Source: Victivallales bacterium (lineage in GTDB: Bacteria; Verrucomicrobiota; Lentisphaeria; Oligosphaerales; Lenti-02). From it: 13,881 nucleotides of DNA. A model generated the notes under the pieces. It did not search any database and had not been told where the DNA came from. It worked only from the letters and a program-made list of their open reading frames with translations. This document shows, one piece after another, positions 7,473-13,731 of this stretch. Numbering within the stretch: position 1 is the stretch's first letter; each line of letters starts with the position of its first letter. The translations under genes and the position numbers were made by a program. The stretch spans positions 1-13,881 of the forward strand of contig JABGQJ010000139.1 of the NCBI GenBank assembly GCA_018648945.1, given 5' to 3'.

Positions 7473-8605
7473 TTTTGGCCATGGGCCCTGGCGGTGGCAT
7501 GCAGCAGTTCCAGCACCCCAGCAGCCCGACGTTCCCAGCTGAGCTCCCCAGCGCGTTCCCGGCCTGCGGCCACCAACTCGCGCCGCAAGTCAGGAGACGC
7601 ATGCAGCCGGCGCAAGGCCTGGGCCAACGCTTCCGCATCGCCCACCGGCACGGCCATCCCCGCTCCACCGGCCACCTCAAGCACTGCCGCGTGATCACTA
7701 TGCAGGACCGGGGTCCCCGCCGCCATCGCCTCCAGAACCGGCATGCCGAACCCTTCGCAGACCGATGGAAATGCGAAGGCCCACGCATTCTGGTAGAGGC
7801 AGCAGAGCTTGTCGTCGGACACGCGGCCCGCCAGCACGACCCGGCCCGCCCCACACCACCCGCGAAGCCGATCCATGAGGTCATCGCAACGCCAACCAGG
7901 CCTACCGGCCAACACCAGATCAATCCCCAACGCTCCGGCAACTCGCGCATAGGCGTCGAGCAGAACCGGCAGTCCCTTCTTGGGTTCCAGATTGCCGACG
8001 AAGAGCAGATAGGGACGGGTATCCGTCGAATCGGCACGCTCGCCAGCGAACCGTGCGGCATCCACCCCGAGGGGGACCACCTCGATCCGGTCGGCAGGGA
8101 TGTCGAGAACCGCCTGCACACGGTCGGCCACATGCTGCGTGGTCGTCACGTTCAGAGCCGCACGCCGGATACTCCGGGCCAATAGCAGGCGCATGTGCCA
8201 GACATTCAGCCGGGAACACAGCTCGGGATGCTCCAAAGCGATGATGTCGTGAACATTCAGCACGACGGGAACGGGGGAACGCAACGGGGCCGTATAGGCG
8301 GTCGCATGCAGCACGACCGCCTGCTGCGCGCGCAGTAACTTGGGGAGCTGGAGCTGCTGCCACAGGATGCGTGCCGCCACCCCCTGAATCCGCTTCGGCA
8401 GGGCGGGGACCACCATGCCGGTCTCCACCGCCCGTTGCCGCAACTGCGGACAGAGCGAGAGCAAAACGCCCCCAGCCGCCGCCGGCATGCCCAACATCGC
8501 CAGCAACTCAGCCTGCACCGACAGGTGGACCCCGGACAGAGGCGGGCGCACCACCGTCGCATCCCAGGCGATCCGTACCTCTGCGCTTTGGCTGGCCATG
8601 GGCAT
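7418..8605 (-). CDS. Glycosyltransferase family 4 (GT-B fold)
   Basis: The product is 395 residues from ATG 8605; ATG 8599 is an alternative and the ribosome site for both is weak (AGAGA). The N-terminal half has the acceptor-domain pattern with a glycine-containing loop (RPPLSGVH) and VVLNVHDIIALEHP. The C-terminal half carries FVGNLEPKKG at about 203-211, with the phosphate-contacting Lys pair. The nucleotide-sugar motif E-x7-E follows in CEGFGMPVLEAMAAGTPV (E284, E292). Such enzymes transfer a sugar from a nucleotide or lipid donor, typically in cell-surface glycan or mannan synthesis, on the cytoplasmic side of the membrane. The last roughly 18 residues (NGASPAPRRGDSSPRTPQ) are low-complexity and encoded by the hairpin cluster, so they are probably not part of the fold. 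Neighbours do not identify the product. Confidence 0.88.
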   Translation of the reverse strand: MPMASQSAEVRIAWDATVVRPPLSGVHLSVQAELLAMLGMPAAAGGVLLSLCPQLRQRAVETGMVVPALPKRIQGVAARILWQQLQLPKLLRAQQAVVLHATAYTAPLRSPVPVVLNVHDIIALEHPELCSRLNVWHMRLLLARSIRRAALNVTTTQHVADRVQAVLDIPADRIEVVPLGVDAARFAGERADSTDTRPYLLFVGNLEPKKGLPVLLDAYARVAGALGIDLVLAGRPGWRCDDLMDRLRGWCGAGRVVLAGRVSDDKLCCLYQNAWAFAFPSVCEGFGMPVLEAMAAGTPVLHSDHAAVLEVAGGAGMAVPVGDAEALAQALRRLHASPDLRRELVAAGRERAGELSWERRAAGVLELLHATARAHGQNGASPAPRRGDSSPRTPQ

Positions 8606-9122
8606 CAAGTCATTCTCTGTTTCGGGTGGCGGCTTCCGTACCCTCTGCCCCGCACGGGAAGGTGCTGATACCATGGCATGCAAGCGCAGCCCCCGCAACA
8701 CGGGGACTGTTCTGAAGGGACCCATTGCCCTGGCGCTGGCGAGGGTAGAAGCGGCGTCCTCGCCGCTTTCGTCGACTGGCGTCTACGGCAGAATCGGTTC
8801 TGGCAACACGACACCCTCCAGCAGCGGCGGTTCTCCGGCACCCAGGTCTCTGGCCCTCGCCCTCGACCCCACTGCGAGCAACACGCCCCAAAAGCGGCGA
8901 GGACGCCGCTTCTACCCTCGTCGCCCTGTATCCCGCCCTGCGGCGGCCTCCATGCCGGCCAAGCTGCCCGAGCCCCATGGACGACATGGACAAGGCCATG
9001 GACGACATGGACGATGGACAGCTGCACCGTGTTGCAGAACGCCCCGCCCCACCCCGTGCCGTCCATTCCGTCCATCGTCCATGGCGTCCATGCGCCGCAG
9101 GCAAGTCCATGTCGTCCATGGC
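8606..9122. other. Gene-free block with two inverted-repeat elements
   Basis: About 500 bases without a believable gene. All open frames across it are arginine-, serine- and proline-rich translations of the repeats on either strand. It holds a REP/BIME-like element (8740-8920) and a TGGAC-rich inverted element (8975-9124), described separately. The part next to the glycosyltransferase start (8606-8739) shows no clear promoter hexamers. Confidence 0.6.
8740..8920. repeat. REP/BIME-like inverted pair around AAGCGGCG-TCCT-CGCCGCTT
   Basis: A 30-bp sequence at 8740-8769 is repeated perfectly and inverted at 8891-8920. Each copy is itself a hairpin: AAGCGGCG and CGCCGCTT pair over a TCCT (or AGGA) loop, with the same flanking GAGGGTAG on the outer side. 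Two palindromic units facing each other about 120 bases apart is the usual layout of a bacterial interspersed mosaic element. Such elements may be mobilised by a REP-associated transposase, but none is in the window. Confidence 0.75.
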
Positions 9123-9124
9123 CT
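8975..9124. repeat. Inverted element built of TGGAC/GTCCA pentamers
   Basis: CCATGGACGACATGGAC occurs at 8975-8991 and again at 8996-9012, a 21-bp period. Its complement stands at 9105-9121, and the perfect inverted match extends to 20 bp (8993-9012 with 9105-9124). All five TGGAC pentamers on the plus strand lie in the left arm (8978-9019) and all six GTCCA pentamers in the right arm (9061-9118). The arms are separated by about 40 bases. The right edge coincides with the stop codon of the small exported protein gene. I do not recognise the element. Confidence 0.7.
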
Positions 9125-9872
9125 ACCAGGTCTCAACCTCGTTCCGCCAGACAAGCTCGGCTCCGAGGGCCTCCAGGACATCATCGAGCACATGGAAGCT
9201 CTCGCTCTGTCCGACGATGTTGAGGAGTCGTGTTCCCGGGTCATAGGCGCAGCACGGACCGCTGGCGGCGAGTCTCCTGGGTAGCTTGTCGGCCTTCTTC
9301 CACGTGTGCCCCTCAGGCAAGCGATATGCCCGGCGCCCATGAGAGCGCGCGTGCCCCCCGACTTCCTCGCGCGGCCTGACGAAGATGGTCCCGCTCTGTT
9401 GATACTGGGCCACGTCGGCCCCCATCCATACATAGCGCATAAGGCCTGTCAGTTCGCACGCTTGCAGTTCGAAGTCGAGGCGAGGGAGTTGCCTGACCAG
9501 CTCGTGCTCCCAGCGTTCACGCTTCGCTGTCAGCGTTCCTTTGCGGTAGTAGGCGATGGCGTCATCCTTCGAGTAGGAGCTCTCACGCGGCTGTAGCCGG
9601 ACGCTCGTGTCCCGAAGGAGAAGACTGACCTTCGCTGCTCCGCCCCCCCCATCGGCATCGACGGCAATCAGTAGCGCGCCAAAGAAGGCCATGGGGTTCA
9701 TGTCTTCGCACCTCGCCGACACGAACAGCTTCCCCTTGTGCTTGCCCTTCCCTCGGGTGAACTCAACCTTGAAACGGGGCTTCTTCGCTGGCTGCGCCAC
9801 AGCCGCGATGGCAAGCAGCACGAACGGCAACAGGGCGATTCGCCTCATGGTATGGGTCTTGAAGCTACTCAT
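9123..9872 (-). CDS. Small exported protein of unknown function
   Basis: The product is 249 residues from ATG 9872, chosen because AAGGAAGG stands 8 bases upstream; ATG 9848 and GTG 9881 are alternatives. The N-terminus is a clear signal peptide: MRRI, a hydrophobic stretch LLPFVLLAIAAV, then AQPAKK. Next comes a basic segment rich in K and G (TRGKGKHKGK), a strand-rich region with a DADGGGG turn, and a mixed helix/strand part containing CELTGLMRYVWMG. The C-terminal part includes GPCCAYDPGTRLLNIVG. I recognise no family. The protein is probably periplasmic or secreted. It lies 44 bp after the toroid gene on the same strand and may be co-transcribed. Its stop codon TAG is the first part of the TGGAC inverted element. 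Confidence 0.7.
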   Translation of the reverse strand: MSSFKTHTMRRIALLPFVLLAIAAVAQPAKKPRFKVEFTRGKGKHKGKLFVSARCEDMNPMAFFGALLIAVDADGGGGAAKVSLLLRDTSVRLQPRESSYSKDDAIAYYRKGTLTAKRERWEHELVRQLPRLDFELQACELTGLMRYVWMGADVAQYQQSGTIFVRPREEVGGHARSHGRRAYRLPEGHTWKKADKLPRRLAASGPCCAYDPGTRLLNIVGQSESFHVLDDVLEALGAELVWRNEVETW

Positions 9873-9880
9873 CTCTTCCA

Positions 9881-9888
9881 CCTTCCTT
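9881..9888 (-). promoter_or_regulatory. Shine-Dalgarno AAGGAAGG for the small exported protein
   Basis: The minus strand reads AAGGAAGG, then 8 bases, then ATG 9872. This favours that start over the ATG 24 bases further in, although both leave a complete signal peptide. Confidence 0.45.
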
Positions 9889-9916
9889 CTGGGGTGTGGG
9901 CGACCGTTGGTTCTCT

Positions 9917-11056
9917 CTATGCAGACGAATCCTCGCGCAGATCAAGGAGCGATTCGAGCATGTCGGCTTGGTTGAAGGCGACCTCGAAGATCTTCTCGCC
10001 GAATAGGCGGTGGCCGAAGATCGTGACGGTCTGGCCGAGAGGAATGTCGAGCACGCGGAGCAAGCCGCGCTGGGGGTCGTACAGGTCCTCCAGGTAGCCG
10101 AGAATGCGGCGGGCGGTATCCTGCCTGCCCGCTCGGGCCAGCACGCGGGCGGTCATGACCATGGGGTAGGTCCGGAATTTCTGACCGTGGGTTTCGTAGG
10201 GCTCCCAGCGCAGGCAACCGGCATCATCCACCATGGTTCCCAGGAAGTCGATGGCCCGCACGCAAGAGGCATTGAGTTGGCCCGCGATGGGGGCAAGCGC
10301 CTCATGCCCCCGCCCGTTCTGGAGGCACCAGCAGACGGCGGCAGTGTAGCTGATGGTGGTATCGCCTGGGAGGTCGGAGTAGGGATAGGCCCCGTCGTCG
10401 GCCTGGCAGCGCAACACCTGCTCCAGGGCGCGGATCGCGGCTTGGAGCCAATCGGCCTGCTCTTCCCCTGAGCCCTCACCCAGGTCACTGGCACTGAGGA
10501 GCGTCTCCGCCGCATGGGCGCAGGCATTGAGTATCACCTTCTCCGGCGGATACCCCCCGCTGTGCAGGAAGTTCCCGGAGCCGACCGGAGATTCCGCAGT
10601 CAGTTGCCAACGCGCCGCCTGGGTCAGGAAACGTCGCCATTCTGGTTTGCAGGGAAGCCCAGCCCGAATGGCCTCCGCCAGGCCATGGACAGCCAGAGCG
10701 AGTGAAATGGTGCTGGCCTCGCGAACATCTCCATGCCAACGGGAGGGGGCTTCGTTGTTGGTGATCTCGTCCAACGCGCCATCCGGATGCTGCCGGCCAC
10801 ACACCCAGTCCAAGGCCAGGCACGCGCGTTCGTTCAGGAGTGCGCCCCGCTCGCCGCTGGCCTGCCGTGCAAAGCAGGCCGCCGCCGGGCCTGGCGTCCG
10901 GTAGTGATGGCTACCGCCCGCGTGGTGATCCAGCAAGGGGTTGTGATACGCCTTCTCGCTCCAGATCGCGCCCCGATACGGCCCGTCCATCTCCTGGGCA
11001 GCCAGCAGATACTGGGTGGTGCTGTCGATCCAGAGGTCCAGGTCCGGCAATCTCAT
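9917..11056 (-). CDS. Probable alpha/alpha-toroid protein (squalene cyclase/prenyltransferase-like repeats)
   Basis: The product is 379 residues from ATG 11056, preceded by GGAG at 6 bases; ATG 11062 lies directly against that site and GTG 11068 is part of it. The sequence is almost wholly helical, with repeated Q-x-x-DG motifs, each preceded by an amphipathic helix: RQHPDGALDE near 88-97 and CQADDGAYPYSD near 217-228. This is the pattern of alpha/alpha-barrel folds such as squalene-hopene cyclases and prenyltransferases, and also of some polysaccharide lyases and glycosidases. Acidic and His residues cluster near WSEKAYHNPLLDHHAGGSHH and near YSDLPGDTTISY, and could form an active site. There is no signal peptide, so it is probably cytoplasmic. 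No catalytic motif identifies the substrate. It is divergent from the GH32-like gene. Confidence 0.68.
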   Translation of the reverse strand: MRLPDLDLWIDSTTQYLLAAQEMDGPYRGAIWSEKAYHNPLLDHHAGGSHHYRTPGPAAACFARQASGERGALLNERACLALDWVCGRQHPDGALDEITNNEAPSRWHGDVREASTISLALAVHGLAEAIRAGLPCKPEWRRFLTQAARWQLTAESPVGSGNFLHSGGYPPEKVILNACAHAAETLLSASDLGEGSGEEQADWLQAAIRALEQVLRCQADDGAYPYSDLPGDTTISYTAAVCWCLQNGRGHEALAPIAGQLNASCVRAIDFLGTMVDDAGCLRWEPYETHGQKFRTYPMVMTARVLARAGRQDTARRILGYLEDLYDPQRGLLRVLDIPLGQTVTIFGHRLFGEKIFEVAFNQADMLESLLDLREDSSA

Positions 11057-11062
11057 ATGCAT

Positions 11063-11066
11063 CTCC
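11063..11066 (-). promoter_or_regulatory. GGAG ribosome-binding site choosing ATG 11056
   Basis: The minus strand reads GTGGAGATGCATATG. GGAG lies 6 bases before ATG 11056, which makes this the best of three in-frame starts within 12 bases. Confidence 0.5.
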
Positions 11067-11068
11067 AC

Positions 11069-11305
11069 AGGTAGGCTTACCAGTCGCTAGAATAGCGCCA
11101 CGTGCGGCAGATGCGCAGCCCCAGGCACGCCTTTCCATGGCGCGGTGCCGGTCCGGATGCAGCGGGTACTGGGTTGCCATGTCTCTGGATTGCTTGCACA
11201 CTGCGCGGCGAGGGGTAGGGTTTTGGTGACAGTATCGAGTCACCCGATTGCCGGGAGCTGGGCTCCTGGCATTCCTGCTGTGGTTGTCTTGCCGGAGAGG
11301 ATACC
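11069..11305. promoter_or_regulatory. Divergent intergenic region with two small inverted repeats
   Basis: This 237-bp spacer must hold the promoters of both the toroid gene and the GH32-like gene. GGTGAC (11225-11230) and GTCACC (11239-11244) form a perfect 6-bp inverted repeat with an 8-base gap. CCGGGAGC (11251-11258) faces GCTCCTGG (11262-11269) with one mismatch. Both are 37-81 bases before ATG 11306 and could be an operator or leader structure. A 5-bp hairpin CGCTA/TAGCG lies at 11085-11097 ahead of the toroid gene. Hexamer matches for sigma-70 promoters are weak in both directions. Confidence 0.3.
11294..11301 (+). promoter_or_regulatory. Ribosome-binding site GGAGAGGA of the GH32-like gene
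   Basis: GGAGAGGA ends 4 bases before ATG 11306, which begins the signal peptide. This supports the start. Confidence 0.55.
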
Positions 11306-13480
11306 ATGCACGTCTGTACCTCTGTTCGCCGTCTGCTCTGCTCTGCCTTGTGCTGTCTGGCCACTGTTCCCCTGATTGCTGACCCGATTGCGCTGGGCCA
11401 TCGGCGGGAGTTGCTGGTGGACGACTTCCTGATCGGGGAGATGGTGGGGGCCCAGCGCGTGCTCCACCACCCCGTGGCGCGGGAGTTGGCAGTAACCCAC
11501 GACACGGATTGGGAGGGGAATACATCTGGGTACCACACCGTGTTCCAGGACGGCGACCTCTACCGCATGTACTACCGGGGATCCCATGCGGCGGTTGCCA
11601 CCAAGCGGAAGGACCACCCCCAGTTCGCCTGCTATGCGGAAAGCGAGGACGGCATCCACTGGGAGAAGCCCAACCTGGGGCTGTTCGAGTTCAATGGATC
11701 GAAGGACAACAACATCGTCTGGGCCGGGGTCGGCACCCACAACTTCGCGCCGTTCAAGGACACGAATCCGGACTGTCCTCCCGAGGCGCGGTACAAGGCC
11801 TTTGGTGGCGGCAAGGGAGGGCTGGTCCCCTTCCAGTCGCCGGACGCCATCCACTGGCAGATGATCGTCGACAAGGCGGTGATTACCAAGGGGGCATTCG
11901 ACTCGCAAAACCTGGCGTTCTGGGATGCGGAGCGAGGGCGGTATGTGGACTTCCACCGGGGCTTCATCAAAGGCGTCCGGGCGATCATGACCTGCACCTC
12001 GCCAGATTTCGTGAACTGGACCGAGCCGGTCTGGCTGAAGTACGTGGAAGGGACGCCCAACGAGCATCTGTACACCAACCAGATCACGGCCTACCATCGC
12101 GCACCCCACATCTTCATGGGCTTCCCAAAACGCTTCTTCCCGAACCGGCGCATGCACGGGAACCGGATGCCTGGGCTGTCGGATGGGGTGTTCATGACCA
12201 GTCGGGACGGGTTGGTGTTCAGCCGCTGGGGCGAGGCCCTGATTCGCCCCGGACTCCAGCGGGAACGCTGGGTGAACCGCAACAACATGACCGCTTGGGG
12301 CATCGTCGAGACCGAGGCCGGCGTGCCGGGTGTGCCGCGCGAACTGTCTATATACTCGACCGAAGGCTACTACCGGGGCGAGTTCTGTGGCATCCGGCGC
12401 TACTCCCTGCGGTTGGATGGCTTCGTCTCGGTGCAGGCCCCATTGAGCGGGGGAACAATGGTGACCAAGCCCTTCACCTTCGCGGCCACCGAGGAACCGC
12501 AGCCCCCTCCCCTGACTGGGGGCGCGATGGTCAAGACGAAGGAAGGCGAGCTCCAAGTCCGGGAACCGGCGTTGATCAGCTTGCCTGGCACGCAGACGCT
12601 TGGTCGCGGCTTCACCATGGCAGTCAAAGTGCATGGCGTCCCACCGGGACATCGGCGGCTGTTCTCCGCCTACAACGGGGCCAAGATCAAGGCTGGCGAC
12701 CGGGAGCTGATCGTCGATGCTTTCTTTGGCTCATCCTACAAGAACGGGAGTTGCGTCCGCTTCTTCTACGATGGGCTTGAGGTGTCTGCGCTGGCGAAAG
12801 ACCTGCCTGATTGGAAGACACTCAGCAAAGGCGAAACCCCGCTGCACCTGGCCGCCACCTGGCAGGACGGCGTGGGCACGATCTATGTAAGCGGCAAACA
12901 GGTGGCCCAGGCTGGGGACACGGGGGCCAAGCCGGTGGAGTTGCGCCTCGGCAACCTTCACTTCGGCGAGGACTACCCGCCGGCCTCTCTCACCAATGAG
13001 CCGTTCCTGGGCTTTGCCGACGATATCCTGGTGCTCAAGCGGGCACTCTCCGACGAGGACGTGGCCAAGCTGGCCGCCAACGGTCCGTCGGCAGTCGTCC
13101 AGGAACAGGAGGACGGTGCCTGGTACCGAGCGGATGGGCCAGGCCCCAGACTGCTGGCGGATGCATTCGGCGAAGACGGCAACGTCGCGCTGCCCACCGG
13201 TGGCATCGCCTGGGGCGAAACGCAACTGCTGCTGAACGCCGCCACCTCCGTGGCAGGATCGCTCCGCTGCGAGCTCCAGGACGTCGATGGCACACCCCTC
13301 CCCGGATTCACAATGCAGGAATGTGACGTGCTCTACGGGGACGGCATCGAGCTGTCTGTCTCTTGGCGCGGGGGACAGACCGAACTCAAGGAACTGGCCG
13401 GGCGAGCCCTGCGGCTGAAGGTCGCACTCAAGGACGCCGACCTCTACGCCATCCGCTTCGGACAACCGACGGCCAAGTGA
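11306..13480 (+). CDS. Secreted GH32-like five-bladed propeller protein with inserted LamG domain
   Basis: The product is 724 residues. A signal peptide runs to about residue 25 (VRRLL, a Cys- and Leu-rich core, PLIA before DPIALG). The family opening RRELLVDDFLIGE follows. The propeller covers about 30-400, with blade motifs YHTVFQDGDLYRMYYRG (76-92) and YAESEDGIHWEKPNLG. It resembles the N-terminal domain of GH32/GH43-type hydrolases and is common in planctomycetes and lentisphaeres. A LamG/concanavalin-like domain occupies about 412-590 (GRGFTMAVKVHG to DDILVLKRALSDEDVAKL). A C-terminal beta-sandwich (about 640-720, SLRCELQDVDGTPLPGF to LYAIRF) closes the protein. The catalytic triad of true GH32 enzymes is not obvious, so it may bind or cleave another glycan. 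It is monocistronic, with the tRNA 68 bp downstream. Confidence 0.85.
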   Translation: MHVCTSVRRLLCSALCCLATVPLIADPIALGHRRELLVDDFLIGEMVGAQRVLHHPVARELAVTHDTDWEGNTSGYHTVFQDGDLYRMYYRGSHAAVATKRKDHPQFACYAESEDGIHWEKPNLGLFEFNGSKDNNIVWAGVGTHNFAPFKDTNPDCPPEARYKAFGGGKGGLVPFQSPDAIHWQMIVDKAVITKGAFDSQNLAFWDAERGRYVDFHRGFIKGVRAIMTCTSPDFVNWTEPVWLKYVEGTPNEHLYTNQITAYHRAPHIFMGFPKRFFPNRRMHGNRMPGLSDGVFMTSRDGLVFSRWGEALIRPGLQRERWVNRNNMTAWGIVETEAGVPGVPRELSIYSTEGYYRGEFCGIRRYSLRLDGFVSVQAPLSGGTMVTKPFTFAATEEPQPPPLTGGAMVKTKEGELQVREPALISLPGTQTLGRGFTMAVKVHGVPPGHRRLFSAYNGAKIKAGDRELIVDAFFGSSYKNGSCVRFFYDGLEVSALAKDLPDWKTLSKGETPLHLAATWQDGVGTIYVSGKQVAQAGDTGAKPVELRLGNLHFGEDYPPASLTNEPFLGFADDILVLKRALSDEDVAKLAANGPSAVVQEQEDGAWYRADGPGPRLLADAFGEDGNVALPTGGIAWGETQLLLNAATSVAGSLRCELQDVDGTPLPGFTMQECDVLYGDGIELSVSWRGGQTELKELAGRALRLKVALKDADLYAIRFGQPTAK

Positions 13481-13502
13481 GCAGAAAACGTGACCTTGGC
13501 GC

Positions 13503-13530
13503 TTGATTTTCTCCGAATTGGATCTACCTT
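13503..13530 (+). promoter_or_regulatory. Possible promoter of the tRNA gene
   Basis: TTGATT (13503-13508) and TACCTT (13525-13530) are separated by 16 bases and lie 19-46 bases ahead of the tRNA. The -35 box matches four of six consensus bases and the -10 box three of six, so the call rests mainly on position. Confidence 0.3.
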
Positions 13531-13548
13531 TGTGGGCCTGTGAAAAGT

Positions 13549-13625
13549 GGCGGCTTAGCTCAGTTGGTTAGAGCATCGGAATCATAATCCGAGTGTCCGC
13601 GGTTCGAGTCCGTGAGCCGCTACCA
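13549..13625 (+). tRNA. tRNA with CAU anticodon, probably elongator Met
   Basis: The 77-base gene folds as a full cloverleaf. The acceptor is GGCGGCT with AGCCGCT (a G1-U72 wobble at the end), T8 A9, D-arm GCTC/GAGC, anticodon stem TCGGA/TCCGA with loop ATCATAA, variable GTGTC, T-arm CGCGG/CCGTG with loop TTCGAGT, discriminator A, and an encoded CCA. Anticodon CAT fits elongator Met or the lysidine-modified Ile tRNA. An initiator is unlikely because the first pair is not a C-A mismatch. The G-U first pair also occurs in Bacillus elongator tRNA-Met, which favours Met. The integrase gene immediately downstream suggests that the 3' half serves as an attachment site. Confidence 0.93.
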
Positions 13626-13640
13626 CTTTTCGTCTTATCC

Positions 13641-13684
13641 AGCTCCCTGTCAACACTTTACGTGTGGCAGGGAGCTTCTCTTTA
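13641..13684 (+). terminator. Hairpin terminator after the tRNA
   Basis: AGCTCCCTG (13641-13649) pairs perfectly with CAGGGAGCT (13668-13676). An inner stem ACAC/GTGT closes on a TTTAC loop, and a pyrimidine run TTCTCTTT follows. It lies 15 bases after the tRNA and separates it from the recombinase gene. Confidence 0.65.
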
Positions 13685-13718
13685 CGTGGCTGTGGGCAAA
13701 ACTCCCACAGTCCGCGTG

Positions 13719-13725
13719 AAGGAAG
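13719..13725 (+). promoter_or_regulatory. Ribosome-binding site AAGGAAG of the recombinase gene
   Basis: AAGGAAG lies 6 bases before ATG 13732. It supports a real start for the truncated frame at the window end. Confidence 0.5.
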
Positions 13726-13731
13726 CGACCC

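Noticed and set aside
8975..9124. CRISPR array
   Set aside because: The pentamer units are too short and irregular, spacers are absent, the array inverts halfway, and no cas gene is nearby.
8605..9284. Several 150-290 codon open frames across the repeat block, some starting with an Asp/Met-rich stretch
   Set aside because: They are translations of the inverted repeats, appear on both strands, and have Arg/Ser/Pro-rich composition without a domain or ribosome site.
11240..12652. 470-codon minus-strand open frame
   Set aside because: Antisense to the GH32-like propeller, with no motifs or ribosome site. The sense product is clearly real.
13549..13625. Initiator tRNA-fMet
   Set aside because: The first acceptor pair is G-U rather than the C-A mismatch of initiators, and the anticodon stem lacks the three G-C pairs of initiators.
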